This document shows, piece after piece, positions 1-8,907 of a stretch of 64,000 nucleotides of DNA. A model generated the notes under the pieces. That model saw only the letters and a program-made list of their open reading frames with translations. It was not told where the DNA came from and made no database searches. Source of the stretch: Njordibacter sp028825405 (GTDB lineage: Bacteria; Pseudomonadota; Gammaproteobacteria; Pseudomonadales; Balneatricaceae). The stretch is taken from positions 1,178,001 through 1,242,000 of the forward strand of contig NZ_CP159829.1 of assembly GCF_047730065.1 (NCBI RefSeq). Direction: 5' to 3'. The translations under genes were made by a program, and so were the position numbers. The first letter of the stretch is position 1. Each line of letters begins with the position of its first letter.

Positions 1-165
1 GAGCGCCGTGGTAATGCGGTAAGCCGTTATCTAGTGGTACAAGGTGTCTCTATAGAAGCAATTGAAGTGGTCAGCTTTGGTGAAGAACGTCCTGTTAATT
101 CAGGCAGTGATAGCGCTTCTTTGGCCGAAAACCGTCGAGTAGAAGTACGTTACGTTAACTACTAG
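1..165 (+). CDS. pal: Pal, peptidoglycan-associated lipoprotein (3' fragment)
   Basis: The window opens inside a reading frame that ends in TAG at 163-165. The 54 visible residues contain ERRGNAVSRYL, GEERPV and AENRRVEV, which are the last part of an OmpA-like peptidoglycan-binding domain as found in Pal. Pal is an outer-membrane lipoprotein that links the membrane to peptidoglycan within the Tol-Pal division complex. The downstream cpoB gene supports this over another OmpA-family protein. The lipoprotein signal and N-terminus lie outside the window. Confidence 0.9.
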   Translation, partial: ERRGNAVSRYLVVQGVSIEAIEVVSFGEERPVNSGSDSASLAENRRVEVRYVNY

Positions 166-214
166 CGAATGCTAGGGTCTACCAAAACGACGTAGACTTT
201 TACCCGCCCTAAAT

Positions 215-248
215 ACCATCGGTGTGCTTGTCACATCGGTGGTTTTTT
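215..248 (+). terminator. Intrinsic terminator after pal
   Basis: A 12-bp stem (ACCATCGGTGTG with CACATCGGTGGT, two G-U pairs) encloses a 5-base loop and is followed by a T run. It sits between pal and cpoB, so cpoB may depend on read-through or on its own promoter. Confidence 0.75.
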
Positions 249-283
249 GTTTATCAACTCGGTGATTTTTGAGGTTGGACTGC

Positions 284-1183
284 ATGTCTCAAACTAATAA
301 TCCTTGTGCATTATTACTCTTTATTTTGGCTGTGTCTGTTGAAGTCAGGGCTAATACGGCTGTACCAGTTACTGATTTGGTCAATGACACTGCAGCTCAG
401 TCTAATCCTTCCCCTCAGTCCATGCAGGCTGACCCCGTTACTCCGGTAACAGTGGATTTAGTAACCAACGCAGGCAACACCAATGCCAATGCACAAATCT
501 TTGACCTGGTCGAGATGTTACAACAAGAAGTTCAACAACTGCGTGGCCAAGTCGAAGAGCTCAACTATAATTTAGGAAAACTTAAAGAGGATCAAAAACA
601 ACGTTACTTAGACCTAGATCGTCGTATTGTTAGCTTATCGACTGCCGCTCCAGTGACAAAAGAGTCTCGAGTAGCGCCTGTAACTGATCAAACAACACAG
701 CCGAAAATTGTTGTTAGTCAAGTTAAGGTTATTTCGACAGCTGTGCCTGTTGGACCCGCAACTGAGACATCTACAACTGAGACACAAACCTTAGCAGGGC
801 AAGCACCAAATGATCCAGAAGCTGCCAAGATCGCTTATAAGGCTGCATATGCTTTAATTAGAAAGCGTCAGTTTGATGCCTCAATTGTGGCACTATTAGC
901 TTTTGTGAAAACCTTTCCACAAAGTGATCTTGTTGGCAATGCGTATTATTGGTTAGGTGAGGTCTATATGGTGCAAGGCGATGCATCTTTAGCAGTAGTA
1001 TCTTTTGAAAATGTGATTTCTAAATTCCCACAACACAGAAAAATTCCAGACGCGCTTTATAAAGCGGGAGTAGCCTACCAAAATACAGGTAACGTTGATA
1101 AAGCTAACCAACTGCTGCAACGGGTTTTAGCTGAGTATCCAGAGTCATCAGCAGCGCGTTTAGCCCTAGAGAAAGTAAATTAA
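284..1183 (+). CDS. cpoB: CpoB (YbgF), cell division coordinator of the Tol-Pal system
   Basis: CpoB is a periplasmic protein that couples Tol-Pal outer-membrane constriction to peptidoglycan synthesis at the septum. The 299-residue product starts with a hydrophobic signal segment (ALLLFILAVSVEVRA). It continues with a coiled-coil stretch (about residues 72-110, LQQEVQQLRGQVEEL), a low-complexity linker, and C-terminal TPR repeats (YYWLGEVYMVQGD, ALYKAGVAYQNTG). The frame is open upstream to a TTG at 269, but ATG 284 is preferred because GAGG lies about 8 bases before it. It follows pal, as in most gammaproteobacteria, and nadA begins 1 bp after its stop. Confidence 0.92.
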   Translation: MSQTNNPCALLLFILAVSVEVRANTAVPVTDLVNDTAAQSNPSPQSMQADPVTPVTVDLVTNAGNTNANAQIFDLVEMLQQEVQQLRGQVEELNYNLGKLKEDQKQRYLDLDRRIVSLSTAAPVTKESRVAPVTDQTTQPKIVVSQVKVISTAVPVGPATETSTTETQTLAGQAPNDPEAAKIAYKAAYALIRKRQFDASIVALLAFVKTFPQSDLVGNAYYWLGEVYMVQGDASLAVVSFENVISKFPQHRKIPDALYKAGVAYQNTGNVDKANQLLQRVLAEYPESSAARLALEKVN

Positions 1184-1184
1184 T

Positions 1185-2252
1185 ATGTCCGACTCTAATG
1201 CTTTTATGATGACCCCTAAAGACATTTCGGCAAGGGTGTTGGTGCAAGAACATTTGGCACATGAACATTTAAAAAATATGCCCTCTATTGCCGATGCAGG
1301 TGCACAAAAAAAACGTATCAAGCGCCTACTTAAACAACAAAATGCTACCTTAGTTGCCCATTATTATACGGATGCCTTAGTTCAAGAGTTAGCTGAAGAG
1401 ACAGGTGGCTGTATTTCAGATTCTCTGGAAATGGCTCGTTTTGGTAGCCAAACTTCAGCCTCTACACTAATTGTTGCTGGTGTTCACTTTATGGGTGAAA
1501 CAGCAAAAATACTAAGCCCCGAAAAGCGTGTTTTAGTTCCCACTTTAGAAGCCACATGTTCACTTGATATTGGCTGCCCAGCTGATGAGTTCACCGCCTT
1601 TTGTGATGCACATCCAGACCATACAGTCGTAGTTTACGCCAACACCTCGGCAGCAGTTAAAGCACGCGCAGATTGGGTTGTGACTTCAGGTATTGCAGTA
1701 AAGTTAATGGAACACTTGGCGGTGGAAGACAAACCTATTATCTGGGGACCAGACCAGCATCTGGGTCGTTACATTGCAAAACAGACAGGCACTGACATGT
1801 TGCTTTGGCCTGGATCATGTATCGTACATGATGAATTTAAAGTGCTTGGAGTAGAACAGCTGAAACAGGTGTACCCTGATGCTGCTTTGCTAGTTCACCC
1901 TGAGTCTTCTAATGCTATGGCTGAAATTGCAGATTTTGTGGGTTCGACCACGCAGTTGATTAAAGCGGCACAAGAGATGCCCAACAAAGAATTCATTGTC
2001 GCAACAGATCGTGGCATCTTTTATAAAATGCAACAGGCTGCTCCAGATAAACTGCTGATGGAAGCACCTACGGCTGGCAATAGTGCGACGTGCCGCAGTT
2101 GTGCCCATTGTCCTTGGATGGCCATGAATGACCTCGACAAGATAGAGCAAGTGTTACTGCTTGGGCATAATGAAATTATTATCGATCCAGATCTGCAACA
2201 ACAGGCCTTAAAACCGCTGCAACGGCTGATGGATTTTGCAGCGGCTAGTTAA
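1185..2252 (+). CDS. nadA: Quinolinate synthase NadA
   Basis: NadA condenses iminoaspartate with dihydroxyacetone phosphate to give quinolinate, the precursor of NAD, using a [4Fe-4S] cluster. The 355-residue length matches the family. The three cluster-cysteine regions are visible: C125 (EATCSLDIG), C212 (PGSCIVHDEF) and the C303-x2-C306-x2-C309 motif. The start is 1 bp after the cpoB stop, which suggests translational coupling; a second Met pair at residues 8-9 is an alternative start. The 3' end overlaps the convergent bepA-like gene by 8 bp. NadA makes quinolinate from aspartate, so the kynurenine genes nearby are not needed for NAD synthesis. Confidence 0.96.
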   Translation: MSDSNAFMMTPKDISARVLVQEHLAHEHLKNMPSIADAGAQKKRIKRLLKQQNATLVAHYYTDALVQELAEETGGCISDSLEMARFGSQTSASTLIVAGVHFMGETAKILSPEKRVLVPTLEATCSLDIGCPADEFTAFCDAHPDHTVVVYANTSAAVKARADWVVTSGIAVKLMEHLAVEDKPIIWGPDQHLGRYIAKQTGTDMLLWPGSCIVHDEFKVLGVEQLKQVYPDAALLVHPESSNAMAEIADFVGSTTQLIKAAQEMPNKEFIVATDRGIFYKMQQAAPDKLLMEAPTAGNSATCRSCAHCPWMAMNDLDKIEQVLLLGHNEIIIDPDLQQQALKPLQRLMDFAAAS

Positions 2253-3768
2253 ACTCGGCTTGGTCATTGATAAGGCGCAAGGCTTTTTCCCGCTGCAATA
2301 ACAAAGATCTTGCTTGGGTATCTGTTTGTTGCTGACTAGCGTATTGGACTTGTTTAAGAGCTAGTTGAGCTTCCCCCCGCAATAAATGCCACTGAGACTG
2401 TGCCATATGGTTAAGCTGTAATCGCTGGTCTAAGATGCTCCATTCAGCCACTGTCCGCCAACCGATGGCCCATGTCGGCTGTGTTTCGAGTAGGGTTAAT
2501 AAAACTTGCATAGAGGCCTTAGGCTGAGCGGCTTGGCGCAAGGCTAAAGCATTGATCCATAGCGACAGACTATCGTCACGACGCTGAAGCCTTCTCGACT
2601 GCAATTGCTCTAATACGGCTTGTGTTTGGTTTTGGCTGAGTAAGTTGTGCATCCAACTGTACCAAATTAGTGTTGCATTGGGATGTTGTATTGATAAGGC
2701 TTGCAGTTGTTGGCTAGCTTGCTTTACTTCCCCTGTAGCGATGTTGCCAAGCGCTTGTGTGTAAGATACCAAAGTCCCGTAATTATTGTCCAAAGGATCA
2801 AAATTGAGTTTTAGTTGATCAAGAGAAAGCTTAGGAGTTTTAGACAGTTGAGCCGTTTGATAAATTTTCAATAACTCAAAGCTAAGGTCAAAACCATGTC
2901 GTTTAGGGTTAGGTTGATTGATTAATATGCGCTGGCTAATGTCGGCCACACGTTCATTATTTATCGGATGGCTTCGAGCCCACTCCCACATTGGAGACTC
3001 TTTTACAAAGGGCGACTGCAGGCGTTCTAATAAGCTTTGCATATGGTTTACATCAAATGGACTTTGCTCCATTAATTCAAAGCCAATGCGGTCTGCTTCC
3101 CGCTCATGAATGCGGCTATATTTAAGTTGGCTGCGTTGAAGCATAGACTGAGTGGCATAAAATCCAGCCTCACCAATGTTGCCACTTACGTTACCTGCCA
3201 TCCAAATGGATGCTAGAAATGCGCCCATATAAAATGGCATCTGGGCTTTTTCTTGGGCCTGAGTTTGAACGTAATGCCGCAAGCTAAGATGAGCCACCTC
3301 GTGGGCCAGAACAGCCACCAATTCGTCTATCGCCCCAGCTTGCATAATGAGCCCAGTATTGACTCCTATAATGCCTCCAGGGGCGGCAAAGGCATTAATG
3401 TTTTTATTGCGAATAATAAAAAGGTGGGTGGTTTTTTTATTAAGTTGGCTGCGACTAATTAAGGGTTGGGTTAAATCATTAATGAACTTTAGTGCGGCCA
3501 AATCGTCCCATAAGGGCAACTGTTGTCGTATACTACCCGCAATAATATGACCAAAGCGATATTCATCGTCTAGGCTCATGTGAGCAGAACTATGGGTGTT
3601 GATGATGGGTAAATTAGTGGCGTGAGCGCTTGGCAAAAGACCTGTCATTGATACGGTGGATAAGCATATGACTAGCCAGCCACACCTGATGCGTAATAAA
3701 AGGTTAATAAAATATATTAAGCATAGATAGGACTGGGGAGCCCCTTGACCTATAATGTAGCGTCTCAT
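2245..3768 (-). CDS. bepA: BepA-like M48 metalloprotease with TPR domain
   Basis: This is a periplasmic zinc protease/chaperone of the BepA (YfgC) type, which assists or degrades outer-membrane proteins such as LptD. The 507-residue product has a long N-terminal hydrophobic signal region ending near SAHA (about residue 50). It has the zinc motif HEVAH (H156, E157, H160), a third-ligand region HEREADRIG (about 221-229), and a TPR-rich C-terminal half. AAGGA lies about 8 bases before the ATG at 3768. The divergent tusA-like gene starts only 16 bp away. The length is close to E. coli BepA (487). The family is certain; the exact substrate is inferred. Confidence 0.88.
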   Translation of the reverse strand: MRRYIIGQGAPQSYLCLIYFINLLLRIRCGWLVICLSTVSMTGLLPSAHATNLPIINTHSSAHMSLDDEYRFGHIIAGSIRQQLPLWDDLAALKFINDLTQPLISRSQLNKKTTHLFIIRNKNINAFAAPGGIIGVNTGLIMQAGAIDELVAVLAHEVAHLSLRHYVQTQAQEKAQMPFYMGAFLASIWMAGNVSGNIGEAGFYATQSMLQRSQLKYSRIHEREADRIGFELMEQSPFDVNHMQSLLERLQSPFVKESPMWEWARSHPINNERVADISQRILINQPNPKRHGFDLSFELLKIYQTAQLSKTPKLSLDQLKLNFDPLDNNYGTLVSYTQALGNIATGEVKQASQQLQALSIQHPNATLIWYSWMHNLLSQNQTQAVLEQLQSRRLQRRDDSLSLWINALALRQAAQPKASMQVLLTLLETQPTWAIGWRTVAEWSILDQRLQLNHMAQSQWHLLRGEAQLALKQVQYASQQQTDTQARSLLLQREKALRLINDQAEFN

Positions 3769-3784
3769 TGCGAAATTCCTTCTA

Positions 3785-4057
3785 ATGAAGATGAGATATA
3801 ATATGGACTATAAAATGTCGTTGAACACATTACCGTGGCAACAACTGCTAGATACTCAAGGTTTGCAATGTCCGTTGCCTCTATTAAAAGCGAAACGAGC
3901 TTTAAATCATTTAGAAGTGGGCCAAAATCTTAAAGTGCTGGCAACGGATGCGAGTTCCCAAAAAGACTTTGCCGTTTGGGTTCAACTCGTTGGGCACACG
4001 TTGCTTCAAAATGAGTGTATTGATGGAGTTTATCACTACCTCATTGAAAAAAATTAG
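3785..4057 (+). CDS. TusA-family sulfurtransferase (SirA/YedF/YeeD-like)
   Basis: Small 90-residue protein with the TusA signature: LDTQGLQCPLPLLKAKRAL carries the persulfide-forming Cys29 followed by Pro30. Family members carry sulfur for tRNA thiolation or for membrane or redox proteins. It precedes the PerM-type gene by 8 bp, so the two probably form an operon. Synteny with bepA and perM argues for the accessory TusA-like protein of this cluster, not the tRNA-thiolation TusA itself. Starts at 3785, 3791, 3803 or 3815 are all possible because no strong ribosome-binding site stands out. Confidence 0.85.
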   Translation: MKMRYNMDYKMSLNTLPWQQLLDTQGLQCPLPLLKAKRALNHLEVGQNLKVLATDASSQKDFAVWVQLVGHTLLQNECIDGVYHYLIEKN

Positions 4058-4065
4058 GATAACAC

Positions 4066-5124
4066 ATGTTTAAAGTATTCCGTTCTTGGTTAGATCACTT
4101 TTTTGCTGATGAGCAAGCGCTGCTTTTATTGGTTTTGCTAGCTGCTGGTTTAACTACGATTTTGATGTTTGGAGCCTCTCTGGCGCCAGTCATAACCAGT
4201 ATGATTTTGGCATATTTAACGCTCGGATTGGTGCAGTGGCTGGAGCGTTTTGGGGTTAATCATTTGCCAGCCGTATGGGGTATTTATAGTTTATTTATCG
4301 CCTTACTTTTAACCTTTGTGTTTATTGTATTACCCTTGTTGTGGCAACAAGCAACGGATTTGCTCAGCAATTTACCACTCATGCTAGAAAAATTAATGGA
4401 CTTGTTCATGCTATTGCCAGAGCAATATCCTGAACTGGTCAGTGCAAACCAAATTAAACAACTCGCTGATGCAGCAATGGCTGAGGTTGGCAATTCAGGC
4501 CAATTATTAGTGTCTTTTTCATTGGCTTCGATTGGCCAATCACTCACTTGGTTAGTGTTTTTAGTTTTAGTACCCATCTTAGTGTTTTTCTTTCTAAAAG
4601 ATGGCCACATGATGGTGCTTTGGTTTACCTCATTTTTACCTTTAAAACGCAACATCTTAAGCCACGTATGGCTTGAAATGGATCAACAAATTGCCAATTA
4701 TGTGCGTGGGAAAGTGGTAGAAATTGCCATTGTCGGTAGCGTTACTTATGTTGCCTTTTTGTGGTTTGGGTTGAATTACGCGGCTTTACTCGCCGTCATT
4801 GTGGGTATGTCAGTACTCATCCCATATATAGGTGCAACTCTTGTTACCATTCCAGTTGCATTGATCGGCTATGTGCAATGGGGCGTTTCTACAGAATTTT
4901 ACACCCTCATTATTGTTTATGGCATTATTCAAGCCCTAGATGGCAATGTGCTTGTCCCTTTGTTGTTTTCAGAAGCGGTTAATTTGCATCCGGTTGCTAT
5001 TATAGTAGCCGTGTTGTTCTTTGGCAGTATTTGGGGCCTTTGGGGCGTGTTTTTTGCTATTCCCTTGGCCACCTTAATTAAAGCCGTAATGAATGCTTGG
5101 CCTAAGAAGTTGTTAACTGGCTAA
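4066..5124 (+). CDS. perM: AI-2E family transporter (PerM-like permease)
   Basis: A 352-residue polytopic inner-membrane protein with the PF01594 arrangement: two N-terminal helices, a soluble or amphipathic insert (about residues 95-150), a helix pair, and a C-terminal block rich in VSVLIPYIGATLVTIPVAL and IQALDGNVLVPLLFSEAVNLHP. Family members include PerM, the AI-2 exporter TqsA and Na+/H+ antiporters, so the substrate cannot be assigned from sequence. It is downstream of the TusA-like gene, and its 3' end overlaps the convergent bcp gene by 23 bp. Confidence 0.88.
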   Translation: MFKVFRSWLDHFFADEQALLLLVLLAAGLTTILMFGASLAPVITSMILAYLTLGLVQWLERFGVNHLPAVWGIYSLFIALLLTFVFIVLPLLWQQATDLLSNLPLMLEKLMDLFMLLPEQYPELVSANQIKQLADAAMAEVGNSGQLLVSFSLASIGQSLTWLVFLVLVPILVFFFLKDGHMMVLWFTSFLPLKRNILSHVWLEMDQQIANYVRGKVVEIAIVGSVTYVAFLWFGLNYAALLAVIVGMSVLIPYIGATLVTIPVALIGYVQWGVSTEFYTLIIVYGIIQALDGNVLVPLLFSEAVNLHPVAIIVAVLFFGSIWGLWGVFFAIPLATLIKAVMNAWPKKLLTG

Positions 5125-5575
5125 GGTAATCTAATACAAGCTGAGCGTGTTGGTCTACTTTGACCGCACGCCACTCTTGTATGAGCATCCCTTCTGGATT
5201 GATAACAAAAGTACTACGATCAATGCCCAGGTATTCTTTGCCGTATAGTTTTTTCAGCTTAATGACATCAAATAATTGGCACAAGGCTTCACTCTCATCA
5301 CTGATGAGTTCAAAGTTGTAACCCTGTTTGGCTTTAAAGGACTCATGCTTTTTTATCGTGTCTCTAGAAATACCGAATATTTTGCAATTGAGTTGTTTAA
5401 ACTCACTGAGTAAAGCATTGAAATCATGGCCCTCTGTAGTGCAGCCGGGAGTTGCATCTTTTGGATAGAAATAGAGCACTATAAATTGACCTTTTAATTG
5501 TTCTAAATTAAATTCAATACTGTTAGTGGCTGGGGCTTTGAAGGGGGGCACTAATTGGCCAATAGTCAGGCTCAT
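5102..5575 (-). CDS. bcp: Thioredoxin-dependent peroxiredoxin Bcp (PrxQ), 1-Cys-like
   Basis: Reduces peroxides in the cytoplasm using a thiol donor. The start at 5575 (MSLTIGQLVPPF) gives 157 residues, the family size, although the frame is open further upstream. The peroxidatic Cys45 is in PKDATPGCTTEGHDF. The usual resolving Cys five residues later (Cys50 in E. coli Bcp) is His50 here. Two other cysteines (LNCKIFG, ALCQLFD) could act as alternative resolving residues. It is convergent with perM (23-bp overlap) and divergent from bamC. Confidence 0.92.
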   Translation of the reverse strand: MSLTIGQLVPPFKAPATNSIEFNLEQLKGQFIVLYFYPKDATPGCTTEGHDFNALLSEFKQLNCKIFGISRDTIKKHESFKAKQGYNFELISDESEALCQLFDVIKLKKLYGKEYLGIDRSTFVINPEGMLIQEWRAVKVDQHAQLVLDYLSQLTTS

Positions 5576-5642
5576 ATGGGTAGTCTCAGTTAAAAGTGTT
5601 ATCATAGGGGTTTTGAGCCATCTTAAACAATTGGACGACATT

Positions 5643-6998
5643 TTGAAACAACAAGGTTATACATCAGCGCATATCTTCCCACTAATTTTGGTCTTTATGT
5701 TACTTACGGCATGCTCTGCGACTCCCTTTCTTAGTAATAATGAAGACAGTATTCTCAGGGATAAAAGCTTAGATTATGCCCAATCTATAGTTATTGATCG
5801 TATCAGTGTGCCAGCAGGTTTAAATGATGCTCAAGTTCAAAATGATTTACTAATCATTCCTGCGGCCCAGCAGTCAGATGCCCCCGCAGGCATCGAAGAG
5901 GCTCCAAGGCCCGACTTTGTGTTTGCTCAAGCAGGTAGTCATTCAGCCCGTCTAATAGGGGGTGCTAGTCAACAACGGATTAGTGTGGCTGGTAGCTTAG
6001 CTAAGGTGCAAGGTCATGTGGCGCAATTTTGGTCCAACCAAGGTATTGCCATAGAAAAAGACGCGAGTGATCAAACAGTTGAAACAGAATGGTTTTCCCT
6101 TTCAGAAAAAGCGCCTTCAGATAATTTTATAGCTCGTTGGATTCGTAGTTTAACTAAATCTGATGAAGATATTGCTTATGGTCGAGTGAAAGTTGAACTC
6201 ACTGAGATAGCACCCAATAGAGTTGAGCTGTCTTTGGATTTTTTACAATTGACTCAGCTTGAAATTGAGGATCAAAAAGAGATTGATTGGGAAGCTACTG
6301 GCCGCGCTTTAGATAATGAATCAGAGATTACCTTTGAACTACTGCGCCACCTCAGCCAAACAGCGTTAGTCGTGCAAAAAACGGATGAAACTAAATTGTA
6401 CCAAGTACCTTTATTGGGTAAAGACCAATTTGGGCGGCCCCTAGTTCAGCTTAATATGAATTATGACCAAGCCCTGACCAACGTACTTAAGGCTATGGCA
6501 TTCTTTGATGTGGGTAGTTATGACGAAATTGCTAAAAAGATTTATTTTACCCACACAAGTCACCTGCGTTCAAGTCAAGCCACAGAATCTAAATCGGAAG
6601 GTGTTTGGGGATGGTTTAAAGATTTACATTCAGGTAGTAAAAGGGAACCTGGAACAAAGGTTAAGGTCAATCTGTTGGGTGGCAAAGACGAAGACACGGT
6701 GGCAGAGCGTCCCATTTATTCATCAGACCCAGAAATAGCTGCCAAGGGGACAAGTCTGGAAGACAAGAAAGGCTATAAAGTTTGGTTAGGTGGCAAAGTG
6801 ATTTATGTGTTTGAAGATGATGATCAAGGTGACGTGAGTGAAACAGGGGAATACACTTATGTGGGATCTTTCCAGTTGCACTTTGAAGAAACACTCAATA
6901 GTGTCTATGTCCAAGTATTAAATGAGGAGGGTCAGCCTGCACGTAATGTGTATGCAGAAGAAATTCTATGGCGCTTACAACAAACATTAGCCGATTAA
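5643..6998 (+). CDS. bamC: Outer-membrane assembly lipoprotein BamC
   Basis: BamC is a lipoprotein subunit of the BAM complex that inserts beta-barrel proteins into the outer membrane. The proposed TTG start at 5643, with GGA about 8 bases upstream, gives MKQQGYTSAHIFPLILVF and then the lipobox LTAC. The nearest ATG (5697) would remove most of the signal sequence. The mature protein (about 425 residues) has an acidic, unstructured N-terminus and two helix-grip domains (around GSLAKVQGHVAQFWSNQGI and PLVQLNMNYDQALTNVLKAM). BamC normally lies with dapA and purC; here dapA is about 8 kb away. It is divergent from bcp with a 67-bp spacer. Confidence 0.88.
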   Translation: MKQQGYTSAHIFPLILVFMLLTACSATPFLSNNEDSILRDKSLDYAQSIVIDRISVPAGLNDAQVQNDLLIIPAAQQSDAPAGIEEAPRPDFVFAQAGSHSARLIGGASQQRISVAGSLAKVQGHVAQFWSNQGIAIEKDASDQTVETEWFSLSEKAPSDNFIARWIRSLTKSDEDIAYGRVKVELTEIAPNRVELSLDFLQLTQLEIEDQKEIDWEATGRALDNESEITFELLRHLSQTALVVQKTDETKLYQVPLLGKDQFGRPLVQLNMNYDQALTNVLKAMAFFDVGSYDEIAKKIYFTHTSHLRSSQATESKSEGVWGWFKDLHSGSKREPGTKVKVNLLGGKDEDTVAERPIYSSDPEIAAKGTSLEDKKGYKVWLGGKVIYVFEDDDQGDVSETGEYTYVGSFQLHFEETLNSVYVQVLNEEGQPARNVYAEEILWRLQQTLAD

Positions 6999-7023
6999 TT
7001 AATCCCCATTGGAAGTCTAGGCC

Positions 7024-7977
7024 ATGCAAGTAGTACTTTTAGACGCAGAAACATTAGGCCCAGACGATTTAGACTTTAGCCCGCTAAGCGTCTTGAATCA
7101 TGATTTATGCTGTCATCAGAGCACCCAACCTGATGAGGTCGTTAAGCGCCTTGCGCATGCCCAAATTGTATTAGTTAATAAAGTGGTTTTGGATGCCTCC
7201 TGTTTGGATCAACTGCCTCAACTTAAGCACATTATTGTGCTTGCGACTGGGGTTAATAATATTGATCTAGCCGCAGCGGCAAGACTGGGTATTAGTGTAC
7301 AAAATTGCAGGGCCTATGGCGTAGAGTCGGTGGCACAGCATTGTTTAATGCTAATGCTTAACTTGAGTACAAAAATGCTCAACTATCGACGGGCTATTAA
7401 TAATGGAGATTGGAGTCGAAGTCTGCAATTTTGCCTATTAGATTATCCAGTCGAAAGCTTAACAGGTAAAACCCTTGGCATCGTCGGTTATGGAGATCTT
7501 GGCAAGGGTGTGGCTGACTTAGCTCGTGCCTTTGATATGAACATACTAATTGCTTCTAGGATGGGGCAGAAACCCAGTGCGGGACGCATCCCTTTAGAAC
7601 AAATGTTGCCTCAAGTCGACATTCTCTCATTACATTGCCCGCTAACTCAGGACACCACCAACTTAATTGACTGGCCACAGTTATGTGCTTTACCCAATAC
7701 AGCATTACTCATCAACTGTGCTCGGGGTGGAATTGTAAATGAGGCTGCATTGGTTAAAGCCTTAGAAGAAGGTCAAATCGCAGGTGCGGGCATTGATGTG
7801 TTAGCCCAAGAACCACCTCCAAAGGATCATCCACTATTAGCGTTAGAGCTAGATAATCTCATTATTACACCACATACAGCTTGGGCCAGTCGTCAAGCTC
7901 GCCAGACCATCTTAAATCAAGCAGCAGAAAACCTGCTGAGCTTAACCACAAGTCCAGTTTTTATTCGCCAGCTGTAA
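7024..7977 (+). CDS. hprA: D-2-hydroxyacid dehydrogenase, glycerate dehydrogenase-like (HprA)
   Basis: NAD(P)-dependent oxidoreductase of the D-isomer-specific family, most similar in pattern to hydroxypyruvate reductase/glycerate dehydrogenase. The 317 residues contain the nucleotide-binding GIVGYGDLGKG (about 152-162), the arginine-loop motif INCARGGIVNE, the AGIDVLAQEPP segment and the catalytic-His region TPHTAWAS. It starts 25 bp after bamC on the same strand and may share its transcript. Substrate choice among 2-hydroxyacids cannot be proved from sequence. Confidence 0.85.
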   Translation: MQVVLLDAETLGPDDLDFSPLSVLNHDLCCHQSTQPDEVVKRLAHAQIVLVNKVVLDASCLDQLPQLKHIIVLATGVNNIDLAAAARLGISVQNCRAYGVESVAQHCLMLMLNLSTKMLNYRRAINNGDWSRSLQFCLLDYPVESLTGKTLGIVGYGDLGKGVADLARAFDMNILIASRMGQKPSAGRIPLEQMLPQVDILSLHCPLTQDTTNLIDWPQLCALPNTALLINCARGGIVNEAALVKALEEGQIAGAGIDVLAQEPPPKDHPLLALELDNLIITPHTAWASRQARQTILNQAAENLLSLTTSPVFIRQL

Positions 7978-8449
7978 GTGATTGATTTTAAAAAAGTGTC
8001 AATAGTAAGAGTAAAAAATGAATCTTTTTATGTCATTTTTTTGCATAATTATTCTTGACATCGCTAACTTGTTGAATTTTATAGTGCCTGTTGTGGACAT
8101 TTATTAAGTGATGTATAAATTCAAGCTAACAGCCTATGAAGTTTCTTAAATTAACCGATTGACATTCATAACCTATTGAAATGATAGGATTAAATCAATG
8201 TGGTTAAAAAACAACCAGTTTGTTAACAAGACTGATATAATAGGCTTTGAGGCTTTTTTCCAATATTTGTTCACAGTGTTATCCACAGCTTATGTGTATA
8301 AAGCAAGAGAGCCTTAGAGCACTGGCGCTTACTGGTATATTAGAGAGCTAAAATTTAGTAAATAGGGACTTTAACCTATCGATGATTTTTTTTTGAACTG
8401 ATATTATTAGGGTCTTAAAAATCGTTCAATCATCGAAAAGGATCTTCTA
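7978..8449. other. 472-bp AT-rich non-coding region
   Basis: No plausible gene was seen on either strand. The region is AT-rich, has TTGACA hexamers at 8055-8060 and 8159-8164 without convincing -10 partners, and carries the DnaA-box cluster listed separately. A run of eight or more T residues precedes an 8-bp inverted repeat (CGATGATT ... AATCATCG, about 8380-8436) just before the copper-chaperone gene. Confidence 0.6.
8267..8301. other. DnaA-box cluster
   Basis: TTATCCACA at 8279-8287 (+) and TTATACACA at 8293-8301 (on the - strand) both match the consensus TTATNCACA exactly. TTGTTCACA at 8267-8275 (+) differs at one position. Three boxes within 35 bp in a long AT-rich spacer suggest DnaA binding, either as an origin or regulatory element. 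Confidence 0.55.
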
Positions 8450-8896
8450 ATGAAACTCATAAAACGACTGTTGGTCGTCATGGCACTGTTACCCATTCAC
8501 CTTGTTGTTAATGCATCTGCTACAGATCAGATTTTGTTCTCTCATGCTTGGGTCAAAATGCCCATGCCTGGCATGCAAATGTCTGCGGGTTACGTAGACA
8601 TAAAAAACACATCCACTAACGACATTAAAGTAATCGCAGTGAGAACCCCCTTTAGTAAGATGGCAGAATTACACGATATGGTTATGGTCAATAAAGTGAT
8701 GCAGATGCGCCATGCAATTGATGGTTGGGTGATTGCTGCTGGAACATCCTTAAGTTTAGCGCCAGGGGGCAAGCATGCGATGCTTATCGGAGTTAAGCCT
8801 CTGGAGTCCAATCAATCCGAAACGATTTTAGAATTTAATATAGAAGGTCTTGGGTGGGTCTCCGTACCCGCCGCTTTAAAGGTTTCTATGCCCTGA
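8450..8896 (+). CDS. PCu(A)C-type periplasmic copper chaperone
   Basis: 148-residue exported protein of the PCu(A)C (DUF461) family, which delivers Cu(I) to the CuA or CuB sites of cytochrome c oxidase. A signal peptide (MKLIKRLLVVMALLPIHLVVNASA) precedes the mature domain. The copper motif is intact: ELHDMV with MQMR, then GGKHAML, giving the His/Met ligands. AAAAGGATC lies before ATG 8450. No Sco or oxidase gene is adjacent, so the partner oxidase is not shown by context. Confidence 0.88.
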   Translation: MKLIKRLLVVMALLPIHLVVNASATDQILFSHAWVKMPMPGMQMSAGYVDIKNTSTNDIKVIAVRTPFSKMAELHDMVMVNKVMQMRHAIDGWVIAAGTSLSLAPGGKHAMLIGVKPLESNQSETILEFNIEGLGWVSVPAALKVSMP

Positions 8897-8907
8897 GTTA
8901 TATTGGG

